Positions 9,276 through 17,390 of a stretch of 64,000 nt of DNA are shown here, in pieces. The stretch spans positions 186,001-250,000 of the forward strand of contig NZ_QKWN01000009.1 in assembly GCF_007279655.1 (NCBI RefSeq). The letters run 5' to 3'. Source of the DNA: Robertkochia solimangrovi (lineage in GTDB: Bacteria; Bacteroidota; Bacteroidia; Flavobacteriales; Flavobacteriaceae). Position numbers and translations under genes: made by a program. The notes under the pieces are model-generated. The model made no database searches. It was not told the origin of the DNA and worked only from the letters and a program-made list of their open reading frames with translations. The number at the start of each line of letters is the position of its first letter. Positions within the stretch are counted from its first letter, which is position 1.

Positions 9276-9292
9276 AGGGGGAAATTCCCCCT
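9276..9292. promoter_or_regulatory. AGGGGGAA-A-TTCCCCCT dyad followed by a T-run
   Basis: A perfect 17-base dyad with 8-bp arms lies 76 bases upstream of the orphan gene at 9368. It is followed by TTTTT, so a short 5-bp-stem terminator is an alternative reading. The flanking context (TTACAGGG before, CCCCCTTTTT after) recurs at 20606-20629 upstream of an unrelated lipoprotein, which favours a regulatory site. Confidence 0.42.
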
Positions 9293-9367
9293 TTTTTAGG
9301 AGAAAAAGTATATGCTATATAGAATAATTGATATATTGAAATTATAACCAACCAAAACTATTCTAAT

Positions 9368-10129
9368 ATGAAAAACGTATGTTCTATATTATTTCTATTT
9401 ATATCTACCATAATATTTTCTCAAAATCAATTAAAAGAGGGAAGTTATATAAAATTAAAAAATACAATTGAAGTTCAATCTAAAGACATTTCTTATCTCA
9501 ATGATAATGCCTTAAAAAATAAAGTTTATGACAATTTATATTTAGAACAGTTGAATTATGAAATAATTGAGATAGGTGACAATTCTGTTAAATTGAAGGT
9601 GGCCAAAATAGCTGGTAATAATAACAAACAAAAAAAATTAAAAAACGCATATGAAGGTAAAATTTTCACAATATCTAAGGATGATTTTTACGCATCAGCG
9701 GAGAGTATATCTAAACCAGAAACTCTTTCAATAGGGATTCTTTCACTTCCCTTTAAATTTAGACCTAATAAAGAAACTGTTTATGAAACAGAGTTTAATT
9801 TAAACACAGCGATAAATATTAACGTTATTTCCTTAAATGATGAAACAACATTTAATATTCAATTGGGAGCTGGTATTGGAAGTGTTGGACTCGATACAAT
9901 CAATTCAACAGGAATTGAAAATGATGAAACGCAAAATGTTTCAGCTTTAACCTTTTTGTATGGAATTATGTTTCAATATAAAAAAGTTCAATTTGGAATA
10001 TACTCAGGATGGGATCATATAAATAACCAATCAAAATATAGTTGGGAAAGTAATGCTAATCCTTGGTTATCATTTGGTATAGGATATAGTATTTTCAAAA
10101 TATCTGAAAAAGAACCAGTAAATCGATAA
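9368..10129 (+). CDS. secreted protein of unknown function in the AT-rich island
   Basis: This is a 253-residue predicted exported protein with a signal peptide ending ISTIIFSQ at about residue 19. I do not recognise a family. The first half is rich in Lys and Asn and includes a plausible SH3/DUF-like stretch on binding and persistence of conditions (IEIGDNSVKLKVAKIAG). The C-terminal half alternates aromatic and polar residues (for example VQFGIYSGWDHINN and PWLSFGIGYSIFKI), as in outer-membrane beta strands. Codon use is strongly A/T-biased compared with comM and the MFS gene, consistent with a foreign origin. It starts 76 bases after a GGGGG/CCCCC dyad. It could be a small surface or barrel-like protein; function unknown. 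Confidence 0.75.
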   Translation: MKNVCSILFLFISTIIFSQNQLKEGSYIKLKNTIEVQSKDISYLNDNALKNKVYDNLYLEQLNYEIIEIGDNSVKLKVAKIAGNNNKQKKLKNAYEGKIFTISKDDFYASAESISKPETLSIGILSLPFKFRPNKETVYETEFNLNTAININVISLNDETTFNIQLGAGIGSVGLDTINSTGIENDETQNVSALTFLYGIMFQYKKVQFGIYSGWDHINNQSKYSWESNANPWLSFGIGYSIFKISEKEPVNR

Positions 10130-10201
10130 GTATAAAAGGCGTCTATTTTGCTCCTTTGAATTATATTATTACTATTTCAGATTAAATTAAATCCTAATAC
10201 T

Positions 10202-10383
10202 TTGAAGAAATTTTATCTTGCATCTGTAGTTTTGTAGTTCAATTCCTGCATAGATCAGCAAGAATTAGATAAGGAAATATCCAGATTGCAAAAAGACATT
10301 GTAGGCCTTCAAAATAATTCAATGTTTGAATACTTTAATCAAATAGAGAAAGAAAAAAATATAGAAAATATTCTATATGACAA
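10202..10383 (+). pseudogene. decayed small lipoprotein gene with in-frame amber stop
   Basis: Reading from a TTG at 10202 gives MKKFYLASVVL, a TAG stop at 10235-10237, then FNSCIDQQELDKEISRLQKD and further Glu/Lys/Asn-rich sequence in the same frame. Together they look like a lipoprotein signal (MKKFYLASVVL.FNSC, lipobox Cys) with a stop inside the signal peptide, plus the start of a coiled-coil-like mature part. The frame then runs without a natural end into the 3' end of the convergent MFS gene at 10384, so the C-terminus is also lost. The second copy of the 20-bp palindrome lies inside it (10359-10378). I regard it as a remnant rather than an expressed gene. Confidence 0.6.
10359..10378. 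repeat. palindromic direct repeat, copy 2
   Basis: This is identical to 9189-9208 (20 of 20 bases, same orientation). It lies at the 3' end of the lipoprotein remnant, 6 bases outside the stop codon of the MFS gene. Confidence 0.75.
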
Positions 10384-11553
10384 TCATTTTCTAAAAAGTA
10401 CATACAAGCCCAGAACGGGCCCAAATGCCAAAAAGATCAATAGATATTGTGGGTTGATGGTTTCCTGAAGCAGGTTTAGCGTTTGAATACTAACAATGGT
10501 GATGGCGAATCCGATGCAATTAACAATAGTCAACGCAGTTCCTCTGTATTCCGCGATGGCATTCTTTGCCACTAAAGTTGAAAAAAGCGGAGAATCGGCT
10601 ATCACTGCCATTCCCCAACAGATCAGAAACACCAGAAAAATGGTGTTACTCGGAATCTGTAGCATAAAAGGTGATAGCAAACAACAGCAACAGGAGATCA
10701 GCAATGCCGTGCGTGCTACTTTTTTTACGCGTTTTTCCCGGGCAATATACACCCCGATCACACAGGCAAGTCCGCCTACTGCAATGATGATAAAGGATAA
10801 TAATGGAACATTAAGGTCGGAACCGGGTATACTGAGATTTCGGTATTCGAGGAGAAAGGGAATGAAAGCCCAGAAAGCATAGAGTTCCCACATATGGCCG
10901 AAATAACCAAAAGCTGCAGTACGAAAGGATCCGGAAGCAAATACTTTAAAGAAGGCATTAAGATGGAATCCTTTACTGACCTTTCTGTAGGGGCCGTCAC
11001 CCACCAAAGAGAAAAGCAGTATTCCTCCCATCAGGGATAACACTGAAGTAAGTATGACCACCCATCGCCAGGGCAGGGAAGAATCGACAGTAATGACCTT
11101 GACAAGATGCGGGAAGGCAGTACCCAGTACCAGGGCTCCTACGAGATAACCCAGAGACTTCCCTAATCCTTTGTCAAAATGGTCGGAAGCGATCTTCATA
11201 CCAACAGGATATACCCCTGCTAAAGAGAAGCCCACCATGAATCGTGATGTTGCCAACGATATCAGGCTGTTTTGATCGAGAAGCATGATCAGGTTAAACA
11301 AGGCCCCGGAAACCGCACAAAAAAGGAAAACCTTTGATGGAGAATAACGGTCGGCTATCGTAAGAATTGCAAAAATCAACGTACCACTGATAAATCCGAA
11401 CTGAACAGCGGCCGTTAAATGCCCGAGTCCCATGCGGTCGATATCGAATTCTCGCATCAGATCATTTAATACGGCATTACCGGCAAACCATAAAGAGGTA
11501 CAGCAAAACTGTGAGATTACTATCGCCGGAAGTATCCTTAGAGTGGTTTTCAT
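10384..11553 (-). CDS. major facilitator superfamily transporter
   Basis: This is a 389-residue inner-membrane protein with about 12 hydrophobic segments, the usual MFS length. The N-terminal helix pair (VISQFCCTSLWFAGNAVLND) and the loop after helix 2 (IADRYSPSKVF, a variant of the GxLADRxGRR motif A) place it in the MFS. The sequence recalls a branch of uncharacterised bacterial MFS proteins annotated as nitrate/cyanate-like or general permeases, so no substrate is proposed. It is a single gene, divergent from the AsmA-like gene across a 266-base gap. Its 3' end abuts the AT-rich island. Confidence 0.85.
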   Translation of the reverse strand: MKTTLRILPAIVISQFCCTSLWFAGNAVLNDLMREFDIDRMGLGHLTAAVQFGFISGTLIFAILTIADRYSPSKVFLFCAVSGALFNLIMLLDQNSLISLATSRFMVGFSLAGVYPVGMKIASDHFDKGLGKSLGYLVGALVLGTAFPHLVKVITVDSSLPWRWVVILTSVLSLMGGILLFSLVGDGPYRKVSKGFHLNAFFKVFASGSFRTAAFGYFGHMWELYAFWAFIPFLLEYRNLSIPGSDLNVPLLSFIIIAVGGLACVIGVYIAREKRVKKVARTALLISCCCCLLSPFMLQIPSNTIFLVFLICWGMAVIADSPLFSTLVAKNAIAEYRGTALTIVNCIGFAITIVSIQTLNLLQETINPQYLLIFLAFGPVLGLYVLFRK

Positions 11554-11738
11554 TACAATAGCGTGGGTTGGTTTCTGAAAGATACAATTTTAAACGGATT
11601 CGGAAATATAGCAGGCGAATGCTTAAATAGAACATGTTGTAATTAACTGTTTGAACTATAATTGGTCACGAATTTTTTCATCGGATTAATCGGGGGGGAA
11701 ACCATATGTTTTTTATATCTTTAAGTAATATGTATAAT

Positions 11739-11752
11739 GGGGGTAAAGCCCT
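11739..11752. promoter_or_regulatory. weak GGGGG-TAAAG-CCCT dyad upstream of the AsmA-like gene
   Basis: GGGGGTAAAGCCCT followed by GTTTTT lies about 70 bases before the start at 11820. It is an imperfect member of the GGGG-AAA-CCCC set (7476, 9276, 20609, 24419). Support is weaker than for the perfect copies. Confidence 0.25.
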
Positions 11753-11819
11753 GTTTTTCTTGTGTATTACCAGCCCTTTTTCATACCCCGACCTGTTTAT
11801 TCACGCATAACGAAATAGC

Positions 11820-14819
11820 ATGTCTGAAAATAAAACCAAGCGATTCCGGAAGTTGTGGAAATTCCTGATAGGAGCCTTCATTTTAATTTTGGCCTCTCTT
11901 TATTTTTTACCGATCATCTTTCATGACACCATTACTGAAAAGATCAGAGTACTTATCAATAAAAGCCTTACCTCAGAACTTACCTTTGAAGATTCTCAGC
12001 TTTCGTTTTTCAGATATTTTCCATCCCTTACTTTGTCGTTAAAGAATTTGTCGGTCAATGGATCAGAACCATTTCAAGAGGAAAATTTTGTAAAGGCAGA
12101 AGAACTGGGTTTTGGAATAAATGTTTGGTCATTGATTTTCGGAGGTAATGTGAATGTCGATGGTATTTATATCTATAAGGCAGATATCGATGTGGAGATC
12201 GATCGTTCTGGACGGGCAAATTATAATATCTATAAACAGCAACCGGTTTCCAGGGAAAAGGATACGATGATCAAAGATTCCTCCAACGTGAACATGGAAT
12301 TGAAGATCATCAGGATTATCGATAGTAAGGTTGACTATCATGACCGTGCCATTGATTTTGATCTAATAGCTGAAGGCTTTGATTATACAGGAACCGGAGA
12401 ACTTATCAGAGCGGATGCAGAACTGAATACCCACGCCGAGATCCGTAAGCTCGATATTGCAGCAGACGGGATTAAATATCTGGAAAACAAACAGATTTCT
12501 GCGGATCTTTTTACCAAATTCAATACCAGATCCCTTTCTTTTATATTTACCGAAAATGAACTGGAGATCAATAGCTTTCCCATTACTTTCTCCGGAGCCT
12601 TCAACGTTTTACAACGGGGGTATAATTTAGATCTGGACATCGCATCTTCCGGTTCAAAACTGGAAACCTTATTTACGGCGCTACCACCGGAATATGTAGC
12701 CTGGAAAGAAAATGCCGATATCAGAGGAGTGCTGAATGCTGACCTCAGGATAAAAGGGGATTATATAGCTGTGGATTCGATAATGCCGGATCTGAAGATC
12801 GATCTGGAAGTTAAGGATGGATTCATAGCTTATAACGAAGCTCCTGTACCAGTAACCGACCTCTATCTCAAAGGTAAAGCGGCGTTGTCCAGAACGAAAT
12901 CTATATATATGGATATAGCATTCGATTCACTCTCCTTTCGAGCTGCAAGTGGTTTCTTTGATGGTGACTTTGCGGTTCGTGGAAAAGCGGATTCGCTGTA
13001 TTTGAATTCAAATCTGCATGCTGATATCGATCTCTCTACACTTAACAGGGCTGTAGGAGTTAAAGATCTTGATCTGAATGGGAAGTTAGTGGCCGAAATG
13101 GATGCTGATGGTTTATATCATAAAGGGTCTCATAAACTTCCGAAGATCAATGGTAGCTTAAAGCTGACTCAAGGATTGATAAAGACTCCATATTACCCGA
13201 ATCCAGTAAAGGATATCGAGTTTGATATGATCTTAAAGAATACATCCGGAAATTACAAAGATGCCTATTTACAAATGACCTCAGGAAATTTTGTGTTTGA
13301 AGATCAACCCTTTGAGATGCATGCGACCTTATCAGATTTTGAAGATATAAATTACGATATCAGAGCGAAAGGAACCCTTGATATCGGTAAGATCTATCAG
13401 GTGTTTTCGCATAAGAATCTTGATGTTCAGGGGATGATAAGGGCCGACCTGACCTTGCAGGGAAAACAGAGCGATGCCACAAATGGAAACTATGCTGCTT
13501 TGCATAACAGTGGTACCTTATACGCTAAGGATATTCTTATGCACTCAACGTATTTACCCTTGCCACTATTGATCGAGGAGGGTGACTTTACCTTTTATCA
13601 GGACCAGATGAGTTTTGATGATTTTAAAACACAGTATGGAACCACCAGTGCTATGATGGATGGCTATCTGCAGAACGTTATCAATTATGTTTTGCGTGAT
13701 GATCAGATATTAAAAGGTGCATTCCGATTACAAACCGATGAACTGAATCTTAATGAGTTGTTCGTAGGGGACTATACCCATGTTGAAGATTCGACCAGAG
13801 TAGGATCAGGAACGGAAGCCGATAATCGTATAATGACCGATTCAGTAACGGCGGTGTCAGCACCCGGGGAGACCGGGGTGATCAAGGTTCCTGAGAATTA
13901 TGATCTGAGCCTGGAGCTGATCACCAGGAAATTGCGTTATAAAGATCTTCAGATCGATGATCTCAGTGGTCAACTGGCGGTCAGCAATGGTAGTTTAGTG
14001 TTAAAGGATGCAGGATTGACAATCATAGGGGCAAAAGCGCGTATGGATGGCTTCTATAAGAATGAAGGAGCAGACAAGGCATTTTTCGAGCTGGATATTA
14101 AAGCTTCTGAATTCGATATAAATAGAGCTTATCGTGAATTGGAACTGTTTAAAGAACTCGCTCCGGCTGCGGCGAATGCCGAAGGGATAGTTTCTGTCGA
14201 TTATAAGATTTCCGGTGTTTTGAATGGCTATATGCAGCCGGTATTTTCTAGTCTTGAAGGGGGAGGAGTGCTGGGTTTAAAAAAAGTTCAGATCAAAGGT
14301 TATAAACTATTGGGAACCGTGTCAAAGAAAACGAATGCTGAGGCGTTGAACGATCCGGAAATTTCTGATGTGGAGATCAGGTCTAAACTGGATAATAATG
14401 TAATGAATATCGAAAGGTTTAAGTTTAAAGTTAAAGGGTTCAGATTGAGAACCGAAGGACAGGCGAGTCTGGATGGAGATCTCAATCTTCGAATGCGTCT
14501 CGGACTTCCTCCTTTTGGAATTATAGGAATCCCGATCAAGGTTACCGGAAACCGGGAAGATCCGCAGATAAAGCTGGGTACCAAAGGTAAAGATCTGGAG
14601 GAGATCGATCTCGATGAAGAAGGACTTTCCGATGAAGAAAAACTCGAATTACAGCGATTACGGGATTCGATCCAGGGTGATCTTTCCGGTTCTAAACTCG
14701 ATTCCGTGCAGCTTGAGATCAATAAGAAACTAAAGGATTCCCTGCAACCGCTAAATCCTAAGATTCCCGATACGATCAGAAATAACAAAGCCATAGATTC
14801 GATCAACCGAATCAATTGA
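11820..14819 (+). CDS. large AsmA-family (AsmA/TamB-like) envelope protein
   Basis: This is a 999-residue protein with one N-terminal membrane anchor (about 14-34) and a long periplasmic part. AsmA-like proteins are bridge-like, beta-rich proteins of the inner membrane thought to help lipid movement to, or assembly of, the outer membrane. Seen here are the N-terminal AsmA pattern (SLTSELTFEDSQLSFFRYFPSL in two parts, with LSLKNLSVNG), many short beta strands, and a C-terminal AsmA_2-like segment (about 880-935, RLRTEGQASLDGDLNLRMRL). The last 70 residues are a charged, Glu/Asp/Lys-rich, probably disordered tail that many family members lack. Monocistronic. Function follows from family knowledge only. 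Confidence 0.85.
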   Translation: MSENKTKRFRKLWKFLIGAFILILASLYFLPIIFHDTITEKIRVLINKSLTSELTFEDSQLSFFRYFPSLTLSLKNLSVNGSEPFQEENFVKAEELGFGINVWSLIFGGNVNVDGIYIYKADIDVEIDRSGRANYNIYKQQPVSREKDTMIKDSSNVNMELKIIRIIDSKVDYHDRAIDFDLIAEGFDYTGTGELIRADAELNTHAEIRKLDIAADGIKYLENKQISADLFTKFNTRSLSFIFTENELEINSFPITFSGAFNVLQRGYNLDLDIASSGSKLETLFTALPPEYVAWKENADIRGVLNADLRIKGDYIAVDSIMPDLKIDLEVKDGFIAYNEAPVPVTDLYLKGKAALSRTKSIYMDIAFDSLSFRAASGFFDGDFAVRGKADSLYLNSNLHADIDLSTLNRAVGVKDLDLNGKLVAEMDADGLYHKGSHKLPKINGSLKLTQGLIKTPYYPNPVKDIEFDMILKNTSGNYKDAYLQMTSGNFVFEDQPFEMHATLSDFEDINYDIRAKGTLDIGKIYQVFSHKNLDVQGMIRADLTLQGKQSDATNGNYAALHNSGTLYAKDILMHSTYLPLPLLIEEGDFTFYQDQMSFDDFKTQYGTTSAMMDGYLQNVINYVLRDDQILKGAFRLQTDELNLNELFVGDYTHVEDSTRVGSGTEADNRIMTDSVTAVSAPGETGVIKVPENYDLSLELITRKLRYKDLQIDDLSGQLAVSNGSLVLKDAGLTIIGAKARMDGFYKNEGADKAFFELDIKASEFDINRAYRELELFKELAPAAANAEGIVSVDYKISGVLNGYMQPVFSSLEGGGVLGLKKVQIKGYKLLGTVSKKTNAEALNDPEISDVEIRSKLDNNVMNIERFKFKVKGFRLRTEGQASLDGDLNLRMRLGLPPFGIIGIPIKVTGNREDPQIKLGTKGKDLEEIDLDEEGLSDEEKLELQRLRDSIQGDLSGSKLDSVQLEINKKLKDSLQPLNPKIPDTIRNNKAIDSINRIN

Positions 14820-14872
14820 ATATTTCGAATGTCTCATCGTTATAGGTTACATTGTTACTTGTTACGTGTAAC

Positions 14873-14972
14873 TTCGTCACTGCGTCACATCGTCACATCT
14901 TCACATCCTAAAGCTGTGAAGCAGTAAACTGTTTTCTGTCTTCTGTTTTCTGTTATCTGTAAACTGTTTTCC
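14873..14972. repeat. two short degenerate repeat tracts between the AsmA and DUF2891 genes
   Basis: Tract 1 (about 14873-14908) is built of CGTCACAT-like units of 8-9 bases. Tract 2 (14925-14972) is built of CTGTTTTCTGT-like units and is bounded by two copies of TAAACTGTTTTC (14925-14936 and 14960-14971). Both lie in a 277-base gene-free gap with no other visible signal. Tracts of this kind are common in flavobacterial intergenic DNA; their role is unknown. Confidence 0.6.
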
Positions 14973-15096
14973 TCAATTCATGATTATACTGCTAATTTTA
15001 ATTTCATCTAGCGGGTATTATTCAGTTATACTTTGATGTTATAATGGCTGAATAGAATTTTTTTCATAGTTTTCCCATAAATCCTGACTATAACCT

Positions 15097-16188
15097 ATGA
15101 AGAAGTTATTATTGAATGTAATTGGGCTATGTGTAATCTTTTTAGTAGTTCAATGCAAAACCAAGGAGATTTCTCAGGAATCCTCTCCCTTAAAACTTAC
15201 GCTGTCGGAAGCGAACCGGCTTTCTAAGTTACCTTTGGAATGTATGCAGGTCGAATATCCGAACCGCCTTGGACAAACCTTGCATGATTCGAGTCAGATC
15301 GGAAATCCAAAATTATTGCATCCTGCGTTTTACGGATGTTTTGATTGGCATTCTTCTGTGCACGGGCACTGGTCGCTGGTGAAGTTGTTAAAGGAATTTC
15401 CGGAACTTGGGGATTCAGAACGTATACGTAATCAGCTAAAAGCGAATCTTTCAAAGGACAATATAAATGCGGAAATAGCCTATTTTGACCGTCCGGGCAG
15501 TGCCTCCTATGAACGCACCTACGGATGGGCGTGGTTGTTGAAACTGGCAGAAGAGATCCATACCTGGGATGACCCGTTGGCCAGAGAGCTGGAATCAAAC
15601 CTTCAACCACTTTCTGAACTTATCGCAACTAAGTTTATTGATTTTTTACCGAAACTTCTTTATCCGATCCGGGTAGGAGAACATACCAATACGGCTTTTG
15701 GTCTGACCTTTGCCTATGATTATGCAGAAGCATTTAAAAATGACGTGCTGAAAGACACTATAATTTCTCGCGCTAAGGCATATTATAGGAACGATCGTTC
15801 CTGTCCGATCACATGGGAACCGGGAGGATCAGACTTCCTTTCGCCATGTCTGGAAGAGGCAGATATTATGAGGCGCGTTTTGAACGTGGAGGAATTTCGC
15901 CAGTGGATTAAGGATTTTCTTCCGCAATTAAGCGACAAGGATTTTCATTTAGAGACCGGAAAAGTGTCAGATCGTACCGATGGTAAACTGGTACATTTAG
16001 ACGGAGTGAACTTCAGCAGGGCATGGTGTTTATACGGTATTTCGAAAACATTGCCGGAGTATCGTCATTTGAATAGAATTGCCAGGGAGCATATTGCCCA
16101 TTCACTACCTTCGATCGTAGATGAGAATTATGAAGGAACCCACTGGCTTGGGAGTTTTGCGATCTATGCTTTAAACAGTGCTCACTGA
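15097..16188 (+). CDS. DUF2891-family lipoprotein
   Basis: This is a 363-residue predicted lipoprotein with lipobox LVVQC (Cys20). The mature part fits DUF2891, recognisable from LHPAFYGCFDWHSSVHGHWSLV, EHTNTAFGL, and late GTHWLGSFAIYAL, a histidine- and tryptophan-rich pattern of an alpha/alpha-barrel type protein whose reaction is not established. It is often described only as a domain of unknown function. The stop overlaps the next start (TGATG at 16186-16190), so it is translationally coupled to the Nramp-like transporter and probably belongs to the pxp operon. That coupling would link it to uptake or use of pyroglutamyl compounds, an inference only. Confidence 0.85.
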   Translation: MKKLLLNVIGLCVIFLVVQCKTKEISQESSPLKLTLSEANRLSKLPLECMQVEYPNRLGQTLHDSSQIGNPKLLHPAFYGCFDWHSSVHGHWSLVKLLKEFPELGDSERIRNQLKANLSKDNINAEIAYFDRPGSASYERTYGWAWLLKLAEEIHTWDDPLARELESNLQPLSELIATKFIDFLPKLLYPIRVGEHTNTAFGLTFAYDYAEAFKNDVLKDTIISRAKAYYRNDRSCPITWEPGGSDFLSPCLEEADIMRRVLNVEEFRQWIKDFLPQLSDKDFHLETGKVSDRTDGKLVHLDGVNFSRAWCLYGISKTLPEYRHLNRIAREHIAHSLPSIVDENYEGTHWLGSFAIYALNSAH

Positions 16189-17390
16189 TGCTTAGGTTTT
16201 TAAAGAATATTGGTCCGGGCACCTTGATCGCTGCTGCCTTTATCGGTCCCGGAACCGTTACCGTATGTACGCTGGCAGGAGTAAGATTTGGCTATTCTCT
16301 TATCTGGGCGATGATCTTATCGATCGTGGCTACGATAATTCTTCAGGAGATGTCGAGCAGAGTAGGAATTCTTACAGGTCGTGGACTTTCAGAAGTGATC
16401 AAATCGAATATCACCAATCGTTGGGTACGATTAGGAGGAGTTTTGCTTATCCTTTCGGCTATCGTTATTGGAAATACAGCCTACGAAGCCGGTAATATTA
16501 GCGGAGCGGCATTGGGGATGGAAGCCTTGTTAGGTAAGGCAGGACATCAGCTTTATCCCTTCATTATCGGAGGGGTGGCATTTTTATTACTTGCCATTGG
16601 GAATTACCGATTTCTTGAGAAGAGTCTGGTAGGACTCGTTTTGCTCATGAGTATTTCCTTTGTGATCACTGCCGTGATGACGGGCCCTGATTTCCTGGAG
16701 ATCCTCAGGGGAATTTTCATGCCGGAGGTGAATGATGCAAATATATTGACGATCGCTGCATTAGTGGGAACTACGGTAGTACCCTATAATCTGTTTCTGC
16801 ACGCCTCCTTGGTGCGGGAACGATGGAATTCACCGGAAGATCTGAAGGCATCCAGAATCGATACCCTGATCTCAGTGCTTTTAGGTGGATTGGTCTCCGT
16901 CTCTATTATTATTTGTGCGGCAGCAGTGAATTCAACCGCTGTCAATAATGTAATGGAACTAGCTATGACGCTTGAACCTCTGTATGGTTCTTTGGCAAAG
17001 TACTTTTTAGGAATCGGCCTTTTTGCAGCGGGGATAACTTCTGCGATAACAGCACCATTGGCAGCGGCCTATGTGGCCAATGGATGTTTTGGCTGGAATG
17101 CAGGTCTGAAGGATATACGTTTTAAGACCGTTTGGGGAAGTATACTGATCATCGGTATTCTGGTACAGACATTAGGGCTTAAACCCATTCAATTGATCCA
17201 GTTTGCCCAGGTGGCGAATGGTATATTATTACCGGTTATTGTGGTCTTTCTGTACTGGATCGTCAACAAAAAGAATTTACTGGGAAACCATGTTAATTCC
17301 AAATTCCAAAATATAATTACCTTTATTATTGTTTTAGTTTCTGTTTTCCTCGGATTACGTAGTATTTTAAAAGTTTGGGAACTGTTTTGA
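16188..17390 (+). CDS. Nramp-family transporter lacking canonical metal ligands (YcsG-like)
   Basis: This is a 400-residue inner-membrane protein of the Nramp/APC superfamily with about 11 helices. Canonical Nramp metal transporters carry D-P-G-N in helix 1 and M-P-H in helix 6. Here helix 1 reads G-P-G-T (20-23, in AAAFIGPGTVTV) and helix 6 reads V-P-Y-N (198-201), so the Asp, Asn and Met metal ligands are missing. Together with the downstream pxpABC genes this matches Bacillus subtilis YcsG, an Nramp homologue in the ycsF-kipI-kipA operon. A role in taking up 5-oxoproline or a related compound is more likely than Mn/Fe transport (inference). It starts inside the DUF2891 stop and overlaps pxpA. 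Confidence 0.85.
   Translation: MLRFLKNIGPGTLIAAAFIGPGTVTVCTLAGVRFGYSLIWAMILSIVATIILQEMSSRVGILTGRGLSEVIKSNITNRWVRLGGVLLILSAIVIGNTAYEAGNISGAALGMEALLGKAGHQLYPFIIGGVAFLLLAIGNYRFLEKSLVGLVLLMSISFVITAVMTGPDFLEILRGIFMPEVNDANILTIAALVGTTVVPYNLFLHASLVRERWNSPEDLKASRIDTLISVLLGGLVSVSIIICAAAVNSTAVNNVMELAMTLEPLYGSLAKYFLGIGLFAAGITSAITAPLAAAYVANGCFGWNAGLKDIRFKTVWGSILIIGILVQTLGLKPIQLIQFAQVANGILLPVIVVFLYWIVNKKNLLGNHVNSKFQNIITFIIVLVSVFLGLRSILKVWELF

Larger units (their letters stand above)
9189..10378. other. AT-rich island between comM and the MFS gene, bounded by 20-bp direct repeats
   Basis: A block of about 1.2 kb that is clearly richer in A+T than its neighbours lies between two identical 20-bp palindromes. 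It contains one intact orphan gene (9368-10129) and one decayed lipoprotein gene (10202-10383). Its limits almost coincide with the start of comM on one side and the stop of the MFS gene on the other. This suggests a later insertion, or remnants left between two stable genes. No transposase or integrase is present. Confidence 0.5.

Noticed and set aside
9276-9297. GGGGGAAATTCCCCC plus T-run read as an intrinsic terminator
   Set aside because: Possible, but no transcript is expected to end there on the plus strand, and the same dyad occurs elsewhere without a T-run (7476, 24419). Kept as a regulatory candidate.
10286-10468. A 60-codon plus-strand ORF overlapping the end of the MFS gene
   Set aside because: It starts in the middle of the decayed lipoprotein frame and ends as antisense of the MFS gene. 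It is treated as part of the pseudogene.
15224-15610. Long minus-strand ORF inside the DUF2891 gene
   Set aside because: Shadow of a clear plus-strand gene with family motifs. The same applies to antisense ORFs at 1772-2266, 14300-14815 and 28523-28948.
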